Below the pieces are notes generated by a model. It ran no database searches. It worked only from the letters and a program-made list of their open reading frames with translations, and was not told where the DNA came from. Of a stretch of 16,961 nt of DNA, positions 7,112 through 13,751 are shown piece by piece; the stretch's first letter is position 1, and every line of letters starts with the position of its first letter. This stretch comes from Thermoplasmata archaeon (lineage in GTDB: Archaea > Thermoplasmatota > E2 > DHVEG-1 > B18-G2), in the NCBI GenBank assembly GCA_021163455.1, contig JAGGWT010000052.1:1-16961 (forward strand), given 5' to 3'. The position numbers were made by a program, and so were the translations under genes.

Positions 7112-7129
7112 CTTATTCAGTTGTCCAAC

Positions 7130-8254
7130 ATGGCGAGATATCATATAGCTGTACTTCCGGGAGATGGTGTAGGTAAGGATGTAATGGAAGCAGCGATGAT
7201 AGTACTTAACAACATAGACATCGATGCCGAATATATATACGGAGACGTGGGATGGGAATTCTGGAAGAAAGAAGGGAATCCTCTTCCAGATAGAACCTTG
7301 GAACTTTTGAGGGAGACAGATTGCTGTTTATTTGGAGCCATAACTTCCAAACCCCCTGAAGATGCTGAGAAAGAGTTATCTCCAGAGTTGAGAGGTAAGG
7401 GAATAAAATACTCCAGTGCGATAGTCAGGATCAGGCAGGAGTTTGACCTCTATGTGAACATGAGACCGTGCAAAGCATTTAAGGGCAATCCTCTCAATTA
7501 CAGAGATGATATAGACTTGATCGTTTTCAGAGAAAACACAGAAGGACTATATGCTGGAGTAGAGTTCTATCCCCTGCCAGATGAGGTAAGAAATGCTTTA
7601 CTGATTCACGAAAAAATGAAGAGATTCCAAGATGTACCGGCCGATGAGATAGCGGTGACGTGCAGAATCATGACAAAGAGAGCGTGTGAGAGAATTGTGA
7701 GGAAAGCTTTTGAGTATGCAAAGGAGTACAACAGGAAAAGTGTAACCATTGTGGAGAAACCAAACGTGCTGAGAGAAACCGGAGGATTGATGATACGGGT
7801 GGCAAGAGAGATTGCGCAGGAGTATCCAGATATTGAGTATCGAGAGACAAATGTTGATGCAATGGCAATGTGGCTTGTTAAGAATCCACAGGATTACGAT
7901 ATCCTAGTTGCATCCAACATGTTTGGTGATATAATTTCTGATCTGGCGGCGCAGCTGGTCGGAGGTCTGGGGTTTGCGGCTAGCGCCAATATAGGTGATA
8001 ATTATGCACTTTTTGAACCAACTCACGGCTCTGCTCCCAAATATGCTGGTAAATACAAGGTAAATCCAATGGCGATGTTACTATCAGTCAAACTTATGCT
8101 CGACTGGCTTGGAGAGAAGAAATGGGCTAATAAACTCGAGAACGCTATAGCAAAAGTCATTGAGGAAGGAAAAGTCAGGACCTACGACATGGGTGGAAAC
8201 AATACCACTCTCGAGGTGGCTGAGGAAGTTGCCAGAAAGATAGACGAGATATAG
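7130..8254 (+). CDS. Isocitrate/isopropylmalate dehydrogenase family, NADP-type
   Basis: A 374-residue beta-decarboxylating dehydrogenase. The N-terminal VLPGDGVGKDV, the FRENTEGLYAG block (133-143, Tyr141), Lys210 in VEKPNVLR, Asp243 in NVDAMA and the family signature NMFGDIISD (263-271) place it firmly. The cofactor pocket reads THGSAPKYAGKYKVNP; Lys304, Tyr305 and Val311 match the NADP-selecting residues of E. coli isocitrate dehydrogenase, where NAD enzymes have Asp. The substrate loop SSAIVRIRQEFDLYVNMRP keeps a serine but has Ile where that enzyme has Asn115, so substrate choice among isocitrate, isopropylmalate, homoisocitrate and malate types is open. The length is that of isopropylmalate dehydrogenases. 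The start at 7130 fits a leaderless promoter; an ATG at 7073 would add 19 atypical residues. It is followed two bases later by pus10. Confidence 0.88.
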   Translation: MARYHIAVLPGDGVGKDVMEAAMIVLNNIDIDAEYIYGDVGWEFWKKEGNPLPDRTLELLRETDCCLFGAITSKPPEDAEKELSPELRGKGIKYSSAIVRIRQEFDLYVNMRPCKAFKGNPLNYRDDIDLIVFRENTEGLYAGVEFYPLPDEVRNALLIHEKMKRFQDVPADEIAVTCRIMTKRACERIVRKAFEYAKEYNRKSVTIVEKPNVLRETGGLMIRVAREIAQEYPDIEYRETNVDAMAMWLVKNPQDYDILVASNMFGDIISDLAAQLVGGLGFAASANIGDNYALFEPTHGSAPKYAGKYKVNPMAMLLSVKLMLDWLGEKKWANKLENAIAKVIEEGKVRTYDMGGNNTTLEVAEEVARKIDEI

Positions 8255-8256
8255 AC

Positions 8257-9399
8257 ATGAGAAACCATCTTCCTGATAAACAGCTATGTAAGGATTGTTA
8301 CTCCCGCTTGATAGGGTATGGGGGGTACGGTGTAAAAAGGGCGTTAAAATCAGAAGATTGCTGGATATGTCAGGGACTTTCTCAGGAAATTGGTAAATTT
8401 GTAGATCTAGCTATCGAAGCAGTGGAGCGATATCAATTCGAAACATTTGGTGTGGGAACAAAGGTTGATGAGGAAATTTTGGAGAGAGATGAGAGAGTCA
8501 GGCATGACCTTGGAGTGGATGGCAGGGATATAAAAACTTGGATTAACAGAAGGGTAGGAAGGGAGTTAGAAAAGAGAAGCGGTAAGAGGTTTGTATTTTC
8601 AGATTACGATATTAATATCATAGTGGATACAAGGTTTGATTATGTTACTTTACAGGTTACACCCGTATATGTGTATGGAAGATATATCAAACTCGTGAGA
8701 GGAATTCCACAGACAAAATGGCCGTGCAGGATTTGCAGAGGAGTTGGATGCAGAAGATGCGGATATACAGGTAAGCAGTACACGGAAAGTGTTGAAGAAA
8801 TTATCTCCAGAGTTATTGTCGAGTGGTTCGAGGGCGATGACGAATCTTTTCATGGATGTGGCAGGGAGGATATAGATGCGAGAATGCTGGGAACCGGAAG
8901 ACCTTTTGTTGTGGAAATAAAAAATCCCAAGAAGAGAAAGGTTGATTTAAAGGCACTGGAAAAAGAGATAAACAAATATGCGGACAAGAAAGTCATGGTA
9001 AAAAGTCTCAGATATTCCAACAAAAACGAGGTTGTAAGGATTAAAAATGAAAGCTACACGAAGGTTTACTATGCAAAAATAATTTGCGAGGAGAATATTC
9101 AGGAGAAAAGATTAAAAGAAGCTTTATCTTTCCTTGAGGGAAAAATCATAAAACAGCAGACACCTACAAGGGTGTCTCACAGAAGAGCGGATAAGGTAAG
9201 AGAAAAAAAGATATATGAATGTAAATTGATATGGGTAAAGGAAAAGGAAGCCCTGATAAAGATAAGGGCGGAATCAGGTACATATATAAAAGAACTGATA
9301 TCGGGTGATGAAGGAAGAACCAAACCAAGCCTATCTGAGATCCTAGGGTCAAGATGCGAGGTTAAGGAGCTGGATGTCATATCCGTAGAGGGTGATTGA
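8257..9399 (+). CDS. pus10: tRNA pseudouridine synthase Pus10
   Basis: This 380-residue enzyme forms pseudouridine at positions 54 and/or 55 of the tRNA T-loop in Archaea. An N-terminal zinc-binding region carries CKDC (11-14) and CWIC (35-38), followed by a THUMP-like region (about 40-145). A second cysteine group, Cys157, Cys160, Cys165 and Cys168, precedes the catalytic domain. The active-site motif GREDIDARMLGTGRPFV (202-218) holds the catalytic aspartate. A C-terminal AGTYIKEL-like segment (SGTYIKELISGD) is typical of the fold. It starts two bases after the dehydrogenase stop with no clear ribosome site, suggesting coupled translation. Its last codons contain the Shine-Dalgarno site of rpl21e. 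Confidence 0.94.
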   Translation: MRNHLPDKQLCKDCYSRLIGYGGYGVKRALKSEDCWICQGLSQEIGKFVDLAIEAVERYQFETFGVGTKVDEEILERDERVRHDLGVDGRDIKTWINRRVGRELEKRSGKRFVFSDYDINIIVDTRFDYVTLQVTPVYVYGRYIKLVRGIPQTKWPCRICRGVGCRRCGYTGKQYTESVEEIISRVIVEWFEGDDESFHGCGREDIDARMLGTGRPFVVEIKNPKKRKVDLKALEKEINKYADKKVMVKSLRYSNKNEVVRIKNESYTKVYYAKIICEENIQEKRLKEALSFLEGKIIKQQTPTRVSHRRADKVREKKIYECKLIWVKEKEALIKIRAESGTYIKELISGDEGRTKPSLSEILGSRCEVKELDVISVEGD

Positions 9400-9400
9400 A

Positions 9401-9688
9401 ATGGTAAGGAGATCGAAAGGATTTAGGAGCAAAACAAGGAGAAAATTGCGAATGAAGGTTAGGGAAAGAAGACCGATAACGAGAGCGTTACAGGAGTTTG
9501 AGATAGGAGAAAAGGTATGTATTGATATAGACCCTTCTGTTCATGAGGGTATGCCTCACCCTAGGTATCAGGGATTTACGGGTGAGATAGAAGGAAAGCA
9601 GGGAAATGCCTATAAGGTGGGGGTTTACGTTGGTAGCAAACATAAAACCCTCATTGTGTTTCCGGAGCACCTGAGAAAGGTGGTTTGA
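9401..9688 (+). CDS. rpl21e: Ribosomal protein L21e
   Basis: A 95-residue large-subunit ribosomal protein of the archaeal/eukaryotic L21e family. The basic N-terminus MVRRSKGFRSKTRRKL is the family hallmark, as is HEGMPHPRYQGFTG near the middle. The ATG at 9401 is chosen over a GTG at 9392 because GGTGAT (9391-9396) sits four bases upstream and family members begin MV(K/R)RSKGFR. It lies one base after the pus10 stop and overlaps rpo4 by one base (TGATG), inside a widely conserved euryarchaeal gene cluster. Confidence 0.97.
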   Translation: MVRRSKGFRSKTRRKLRMKVRERRPITRALQEFEIGEKVCIDIDPSVHEGMPHPRYQGFTGEIEGKQGNAYKVGVYVGSKHKTLIVFPEHLRKVV

Positions 9689-10017
9689 TGGAAAAAGAAA
9701 GATATGTTTCAATTGCTGAAGTTAAGGATATACTGAAAAGGATTCAGAAGGAGAGGGAGGAGCTGACATATGAGCAGAAGGTAGCCCTCCGCCATGCTGA
9801 GGCTTTTGCTAGGCTATCGGTCTCCAAAACTAGGGAGTTAATAAAGGAACTTTTAGAGAATGTTGATAAGATAGAAGAGAGACACGCCTATAAAATAGCA
9901 GACCTCCTCCCAACACATGAGGAGGATGTAAAACTCATATTTGCCAAGGAGAGGGTAAATCTAGATGAGGAGGATATTAGAAAGATACTTGAGATAGTTG
10001 GGAGGTATATAAAGTAG
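9688..10017 (+). CDS. rpo4: DNA-directed RNA polymerase subunit Rpo4 (RpoF)
   Basis: A 109-residue homologue of eukaryotic Rpb4; with Rpo7 it forms the stalk of archaeal RNA polymerase, acting in open-complex formation and RNA binding. The protein is nearly all helical and highly charged. Its two-part pattern is typical: an N-terminal tip region (SIAEVKDILKRI) and a C-terminal HRDC-like domain (KIADLLPTHEEDVKLIFAKE). The ATG at 9688 overlaps the L21e stop by one base and follows AGGTGG. A TTG three bases earlier is the only alternative. The order L21e, Rpo4, DUF655, KsgA supports the call. Confidence 0.95.
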   Translation: MEKERYVSIAEVKDILKRIQKEREELTYEQKVALRHAEAFARLSVSKTRELIKELLENVDKIEERHAYKIADLLPTHEEDVKLIFAKERVNLDEEDIRKILEIVGRYIK

Positions 10018-10036
10018 AGAAGCGAGGAGGGAGATT

Positions 10037-10603
10037 ATGGAGGATTACGTCTATGTTTTGGATTACTTACCAGAAGGTAGAACAGATCTCCCTCCGTACA
10101 AACGTCATCCTGTAGTTTACGGTGTGGGTGAAGATCAGTTCACACTTCTCGAAATTATACCGAAGGCGGGCGTGACATTTACTATAGGGGAGAGAATCTA
10201 TGTTGGGAAGGACCTCTCGAAAAGAGAAAAAGTCGCCAAGATAAAGGGAAGAATCGATTACGATCAGCTCACGACAACAGCTCATGGAGAATTACCTTAT
10301 ATAATAGAAGAGATCGTGAAAAAAAATGAAAAAAGGTTTGTGAAATTTTTTAACGAGGCTCCACCTATCACATCGAGATTTCATTCCCTTGAACTCCTTC
10401 CCGGTTTGGGAAAGAAAATCCTGTTCGAGATTCTGGAAGAAAGAAAGAAGAAGCCCTTTGAGAGTTTTGAGGATATAGCCAACAGAATCCCTTTTCTGAA
10501 ACATCCTGAAAAACTGATTGCCAAAAGAATAGAGATAGAATTATCTAATCCAGATGAAAAATATCACCTTTTCACGAGACCCCCCTTAAGGAGAAGAAGA
10601 TGA
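10037..10603 (+). CDS. DUF655 family protein with helix-hairpin-helix
   Basis: A 188-residue conserved archaeal protein of unknown exact function. The N-terminal half (about 1-75) is beta-rich and OB-like; GERIYVGKDLSKREKVAKIK is the most conserved-looking stretch. The C-terminal half contains a helix-hairpin-helix nucleic-acid-binding motif (LLPGLGKKIL, 120-129), an FESFEDIANRI helix and a basic tail ending RPPLRRRR. The fold and the fixed place between rpo4 and ksgA point to an RNA or DNA binding role in ribosome or transcription work; that is inference. The start is supported by a strong GGAGGGAGAT just upstream. It overlaps ksgA by four bases (ATGA). Confidence 0.9.
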   Translation: MEDYVYVLDYLPEGRTDLPPYKRHPVVYGVGEDQFTLLEIIPKAGVTFTIGERIYVGKDLSKREKVAKIKGRIDYDQLTTTAHGELPYIIEEIVKKNEKRFVKFFNEAPPITSRFHSLELLPGLGKKILFEILEERKKKPFESFEDIANRIPFLKHPEKLIAKRIEIELSNPDEKYHLFTRPPLRRRR

Positions 10604-11352
10604 GAAAGTGGGGACAGCACTTTCTTGTAGATTCTCGCATCGCCCAGAAAGAAGTGGCGTATGCAGATATCAGTCATAATGATATTGTTCTCGAGATCGG
10701 TCCGGGCAAAGGCATTCTGACGAAACTTCTCGCAGAAAGGGCAAAGAAAGTGATAGCTATCGAGATCGACAGGAAACTTGCCGAGTACCTCAGAACCATA
10801 CTTCCAGCGAATGTGGAAATAATAAATGCCGATGTTATGAAACTGGACCTTTCAGAATACCAGTTTAACAAGGTAGTATCCAATCTACCTTTTGAGATCT
10901 CATCCCCGGTCACTTTCAAATTGCTGGAAGAAACGAGTTTTTCAAAGGCTGTTCTGATATATCAGAAGGAATTCGCCAGGCGGCTGGTGGCAAAGCCAAA
11001 TTCTAAAGATTATTCGAGGATAAGTGTTGTTATTGATTACAAGGCAAAGGTCAGGATACTGGACACGGTACCAAGAAATGCCTTCAGACCTGTACCCAAA
11101 GTTGATGGGGCGATTGTTGAGATAATACCGCGCGATAAACCAGCCTTCCATGTGGATGATGAAAACTTTTTCTACGAATTTCTCAAAAAATGTTTTTCGC
11201 ATAGGAGAAAAACCATCGGTACTATAATCAGGAAGGAGTATGGAATCCATCTGGATGAAGAATTTTACAGAAAAAGGATAGAGCAGTTATATCCTAGGGA
11301 GATAGGAGAGCTATGTAACCTGGTTTTTGAGAGGATAACATCCAATAGGTGA
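10600..11352 (+). CDS. ksgA: rRNA adenine dimethyltransferase KsgA/Dim1
   Basis: A 250-residue SAM-dependent enzyme that dimethylates the two adjacent adenosines near the 3' end of 16S rRNA, a late small-subunit checkpoint. The N-terminal GQHFLVDSRI is diagnostic. The SAM site is VLEIGPGKGILT (30-41), the acidic loop AIEIDRKL follows, and the catalytic motif IV is NLPFEIS (95-101), with Phe in place of the more usual Tyr, a change also tolerated in this family. The C-terminal helical domain contains AFRPVPKVDGAIV and CFSHRRKTIG. ATG overlaps the preceding stop, with AAGGAG upstream. It is the last gene of the operon. Confidence 0.95.
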   Translation: MRKWGQHFLVDSRIAQKEVAYADISHNDIVLEIGPGKGILTKLLAERAKKVIAIEIDRKLAEYLRTILPANVEIINADVMKLDLSEYQFNKVVSNLPFEISSPVTFKLLEETSFSKAVLIYQKEFARRLVAKPNSKDYSRISVVIDYKAKVRILDTVPRNAFRPVPKVDGAIVEIIPRDKPAFHVDDENFFYEFLKKCFSHRRKTIGTIIRKEYGIHLDEEFYRKRIEQLYPREIGELCNLVFERITSNR

Positions 11353-11361
11353 TGTTAATCC

Positions 11362-11379
11362 ACATTATGGTCGTGTAAC
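11362..11379 (+). other. Weak stem after ksgA
   Basis: TGGTC and GACCA flank an eight-base loop in the 81-base gap between ksgA and the acetyltransferase gene. No T-run follows, so it is not a clear terminator. The AT-rich ATTAAAAATTTA at 11389-11400 may be the TATA element for the next gene, with a short leader. Confidence 0.25.
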
Positions 11380-11433
11380 AGACCACGGATTAAAAATTTA
11401 GAAAACAATCCGGTATTAGTAAATTTGGAAATC

Positions 11434-11862
11434 ATGATAAGAATATCTCAGCCAAGGGAAAAAGATATGGATCAATACTTTGAATTGAGATGGAGAGTAC
11501 TGAGAAAACCATGGAATCAGCCCAGAGGTAGCGAGATAGATGAGATGGATGATAGAGCGATTCACTTGGCTGCATATGATGGTGATAGAATAGTCGCCGT
11601 CGCCAGGCTGCATTTTAATAGTGAGGAAGAAGCACAGATAAGGTATATGGCAGTCGACGAGAGATACCGAAACAGAGGTATAGGGAGCGAGATGCTCAAA
11701 GAACTTGAGAGGGTAGCTAGAGAAAAAGGGGCAAAGTATATTGTTCTGGAGGCGAGAGAGAATGCAGTAAATTTTTATCTTAAAAACGGTTACGTTATAG
11801 TTAAGAAAAGTTTTCTTCTCTTCGATTCTATCCAGCATTACAGGATGATGAAAAGACTGTGA
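11434..11862 (+). CDS. GNAT-family N-acetyltransferase
   Basis: A 142-residue acetyltransferase that moves an acetyl group from acetyl-CoA to an amine. The core is standard: the beta4 strand and pyrophosphate-binding motif A read RYMAVDERYRNRGIGSEML, with Arg79-Gly84 forming the RxxGxG loop, followed by motif B (KYIVLEARENAVNFYLKNGY). The N-terminal LRWRVLRKPWNQPRGSE is a distinctive block probably forming the acceptor side. The substrate cannot be told. I take the ATG at 11434; a TTG at 11425 is in frame, but the usual GNAT start is close to the first beta strand (IRISQPRE). It is monocistronic and converges on tRNA-Glu. Confidence 0.88.
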   Translation: MIRISQPREKDMDQYFELRWRVLRKPWNQPRGSEIDEMDDRAIHLAAYDGDRIVAVARLHFNSEEEAQIRYMAVDERYRNRGIGSEMLKELERVAREKGAKYIVLEARENAVNFYLKNGYVIVKKSFLLFDSIQHYRMMKRL

Positions 11863-11868
11863 TCAGAA

Positions 11869-11882
11869 ATTTTTGAAAAAGA
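11869..11882. terminator. Bidirectional T-run between GNAT gene and tRNA-Glu
   Basis: The stretch around ATTTTTGAAAAAGA gives a TTTTT run on the plus strand seven bases after the acetyltransferase stop. It gives another on the minus strand two bases after the tRNA-Glu 3' end. The TTTTT-G-AAAAA core is palindromic, so one short element can end both convergent transcripts. Confidence 0.5.
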
Positions 11883-11957
11883 TGCTCCCGCCGGGATTTG
11901 AACCCGGGTCGCCGGCTCGAAAGGCCGGAATGATTGGCCGGACTACACCACGGGAGC
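11883..11957 (-). tRNA. tRNA-Glu (anticodon UUC)
   Basis: The complement is a 75-base tRNA. The acceptor stem is GCTCCCG with CGGGAGC and discriminator A. The D arm is GTGTAGTCCGGCCAATCA and the anticodon arm CCGGC-CTTTCGA-GCCGG, with UUC as anticodon. The T arm is CCGGG-TTCAAAT-CCCGG. CCA is not encoded and no intron is seen. It lies 43 bases downstream of the hydrogenase operon on the same strand. Confidence 0.96.
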
Positions 11958-11985
11958 AACCACTTTTAGGTGTATCTGAAACTGC

Positions 11986-11997
11986 CTTAAAAATATT
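11986..11997 (-). promoter_or_regulatory. Possible promoter of tRNA-Glu
   Basis: The minus strand reads ATATTTTTAAGG about 30-40 bases before the mature tRNA 5' end, in the gap after the hydrogenase protease gene. It is AT-rich and plausibly placed if a short leader is processed, but it is not a strong TATA match; read-through from the operon is the alternative. Confidence 0.25.
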
Positions 11998-12000
11998 GGG

Positions 12001-12462
12001 TTAATGTACCGTCGGCTGAACAATCTCCAGGAGAAATTTTTCTATTTTCTCCACTATATTATCAAGGTTTTTTTCAACCGAAGAGGATAATCCTTGTCCG
12101 AATGACATGTTTTCCACCTGAACACAGAGTATGGTAACATCCTCTGGTCTGTTATAGAGTAATCTGGATAACTCAATCAATCTCCTGAGATTGAGAAAAT
12201 GAACCGAAAAGATATCCTTTTCCTGAATTTCATCCAGATTGAACTCTCGCACTTCTCCAATTTCCCCTCCAAAGTCAGAGGAATCTATGATAATCACCTT
12301 TCTGTATCTCGATAGTATATCTATAATTCTGGAGCCACATATTCCTCCGTCTATAAAATCAAAATGTTCAAATCTATTCTCAAGTATACTCTTTAGGTAT
12401 ACACCTAACCCATCATCTCCTCTGAGAATATTCCCCAAACATACAACCGCTATCCTTTCCAT
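12001..12462 (-). CDS. [NiFe] hydrogenase maturation endopeptidase (HyaD/HycI family)
   Basis: A 153-residue nickel-dependent endopeptidase that removes the C-terminal tail of the hydrogenase large subunit once nickel is inserted. The signature CLGNILRGDDGLG (8-20) is intact. By comparison with HybD/HycI the nickel-sensing ligands are Asp17, Asp60 (in IIIDSSD) and His88 (in VHFLN). The ATG at 12462 is chosen because AAGGTGA lies immediately upstream and the family starts just before this motif. The frame opens earlier, inside the large-subunit gene. It overlaps the large-subunit gene by 13 bases, placing processor and substrate in one transcript. Confidence 0.93.
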   Translation of the reverse strand: MERIAVVCLGNILRGDDGLGVYLKSILENRFEHFDFIDGGICGSRIIDILSRYRKVIIIDSSDFGGEIGEVREFNLDEIQEKDIFSVHFLNLRRLIELSRLLYNRPEDVTILCVQVENMSFGQGLSSSVEKNLDNIVEKIEKFLLEIVQPTVH

Positions 12463-13751
12463 TTCACCTTCACTTCTAGGCTGTGGGTCGAGCACGAGAT
12501 ACACGGGTCATACGCTCTAACAAGCATTTTCAGAAGATTTTCTATCTCGTCTTTTGGTCTATCCTTAACCTCCGAAACAAGTTTTTCCATATCCTTCTGT
12601 ATATTTGCATGGTTCTGATTTGTTGGTATCACGAGATTTGCCCTTTTACATCTCCCTTTACTGTCCATCACGTAATCATGTATGAGCAAGCCTCTGGGAA
12701 CCTCAACCATCCCTACACCCCTTCCTTCCTTGGGCTTTACTTTTGAAATCTTTTCCTCTTTTATTCCCCTGCTGAGAAAACTATTGATTATATCCAGAGA
12801 TTCTTCCATATTGTGAGCAATTTCAACGAGCTGAGCTATGCTGTTCATAAACGGGTTGAAACAGGGATTTTTAAGATCAAATATCGAAGATATGTGGCGA
12901 GCAAAATCGGAGAGATACTTGCTGTTTATATTGAATCTTGCCAGTGCGCCGACCATGTATGATTCTCTTGCATGTCTGGAGTGTTTTGCCGTGGATATTT
13001 CCACGACATATTCTTTGATATAGTCTATGTAGTCACCGTTTAAATAGCCTGCATCTGAAGACATCAGTGAACCATCATAAAATGCGTACTCTCCTTCCTG
13101 TGATAGAGAGATATACTCTGTTTCTCTGCTGAAGTCTGGGAATACTTCCATTCTCTTCTCTATCCCAAAGGACACTTCTTCTAACAATTTCTTACAATCT
13201 TCTATCTCCTTTTTGACCTTCTCCAACTCTCTGACACTGGGGAATGAATAAAAGCCTCCGACCGCGAGCGACACTGGATGGGTGGTTCTACCAGCTGTGA
13301 TGTCCGATAACCTGTTTGCCAGTTTGTGTATCTTCAGCATTTTTTTCACAAGCTCTTTGTTTTCCTTTGCCACCTCTATAACATCCTTTTTTCCGAACAA
13401 GTCTGGCAGAACAAGGAAACCTACATGAAGAGAATGGCTCTGCATGTTTTCTGCGTGTAATGCAAGCTTCCTCAATTCAATCGTTTGCTCCGTCACTTCT
13501 ATCGAGAGAGCCGACTCCACGGCTTTTATCGAAGCTATCGTATGGCCTATTGAGCATATGCCACATATTCTCGATGTAATGAAAGGCAAGTATTCATAGT
13601 TCTGGTCTCTGACTATGGCCTCGAAGAATCTCGGTGCTTCCGGAATCTGCCATTTCACCCTCTTTATATCTCCATCACTATCGATCTCGACAATTATGTT
13701 TCCATGCCCTTCTACTCTTGTCAGGTGGTGAACCTCTATTCTTTTCTCCAT
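12450..13751 (-). CDS. hydA: [NiFe] hydrogenase large (alpha) subunit, sulfhydrogenase type
   Basis: A 433-residue catalytic subunit carrying the NiFe(CN)2CO centre; in group 3b enzymes it reversibly converts H2 to protons and electrons in the cytoplasm. The N-terminal HHLTRVEGHGNI is typical. The L1 motif RICGICSIGH (61-70) supplies Cys63 and Cys66, and the L2 motif DPCISCSTH (415-423) supplies Cys417 and Cys420. Ten residues (SLEVKVKWKG) follow His423 and should be cut off by the downstream protease. Length and motifs match the Pyrococcus HydA class rather than F420-reducing FrhA. ATG at 13751 has GGTGAT five bases upstream and overlaps the small-subunit gene by 16 bases. Confidence 0.96.
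   Translation of the reverse strand: MEKRIEVHHLTRVEGHGNIIVEIDSDGDIKRVKWQIPEAPRFFEAIVRDQNYEYLPFITSRICGICSIGHTIASIKAVESALSIEVTEQTIELRKLALHAENMQSHSLHVGFLVLPDLFGKKDVIEVAKENKELVKKMLKIHKLANRLSDITAGRTTHPVSLAVGGFYSFPSVRELEKVKKEIEDCKKLLEEVSFGIEKRMEVFPDFSRETEYISLSQEGEYAFYDGSLMSSDAGYLNGDYIDYIKEYVVEISTAKHSRHARESYMVGALARFNINSKYLSDFARHISSIFDLKNPCFNPFMNSIAQLVEIAHNMEESLDIINSFLSRGIKEEKISKVKPKEGRGVGMVEVPRGLLIHDYVMDSKGRCKRANLVIPTNQNHANIQKDMEKLVSEVKDRPKDEIENLLKMLVRAYDPCISCSTHSLEVKVKWKG

Noticed and set aside
7073..7129. 19-residue N-terminal extension of the dehydrogenase from an ATG at 7073
   Set aside because: It would cover both TATA boxes and overlap the start of the divergent gene. The family N-terminus fits the ATG at 7130.
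11353..11433. Small peptide gene (ATG GTC GTG TAA) in the gap after ksgA
   Set aside because: Three codons with no ribosome site, so there is nothing to support translation or a leader-peptide role.
11416..11838. 140-codon open frame on the minus strand over the acetyltransferase gene
   Set aside because: The plus-strand protein has clear GNAT motifs throughout. The antisense product shows no recognisable domain.
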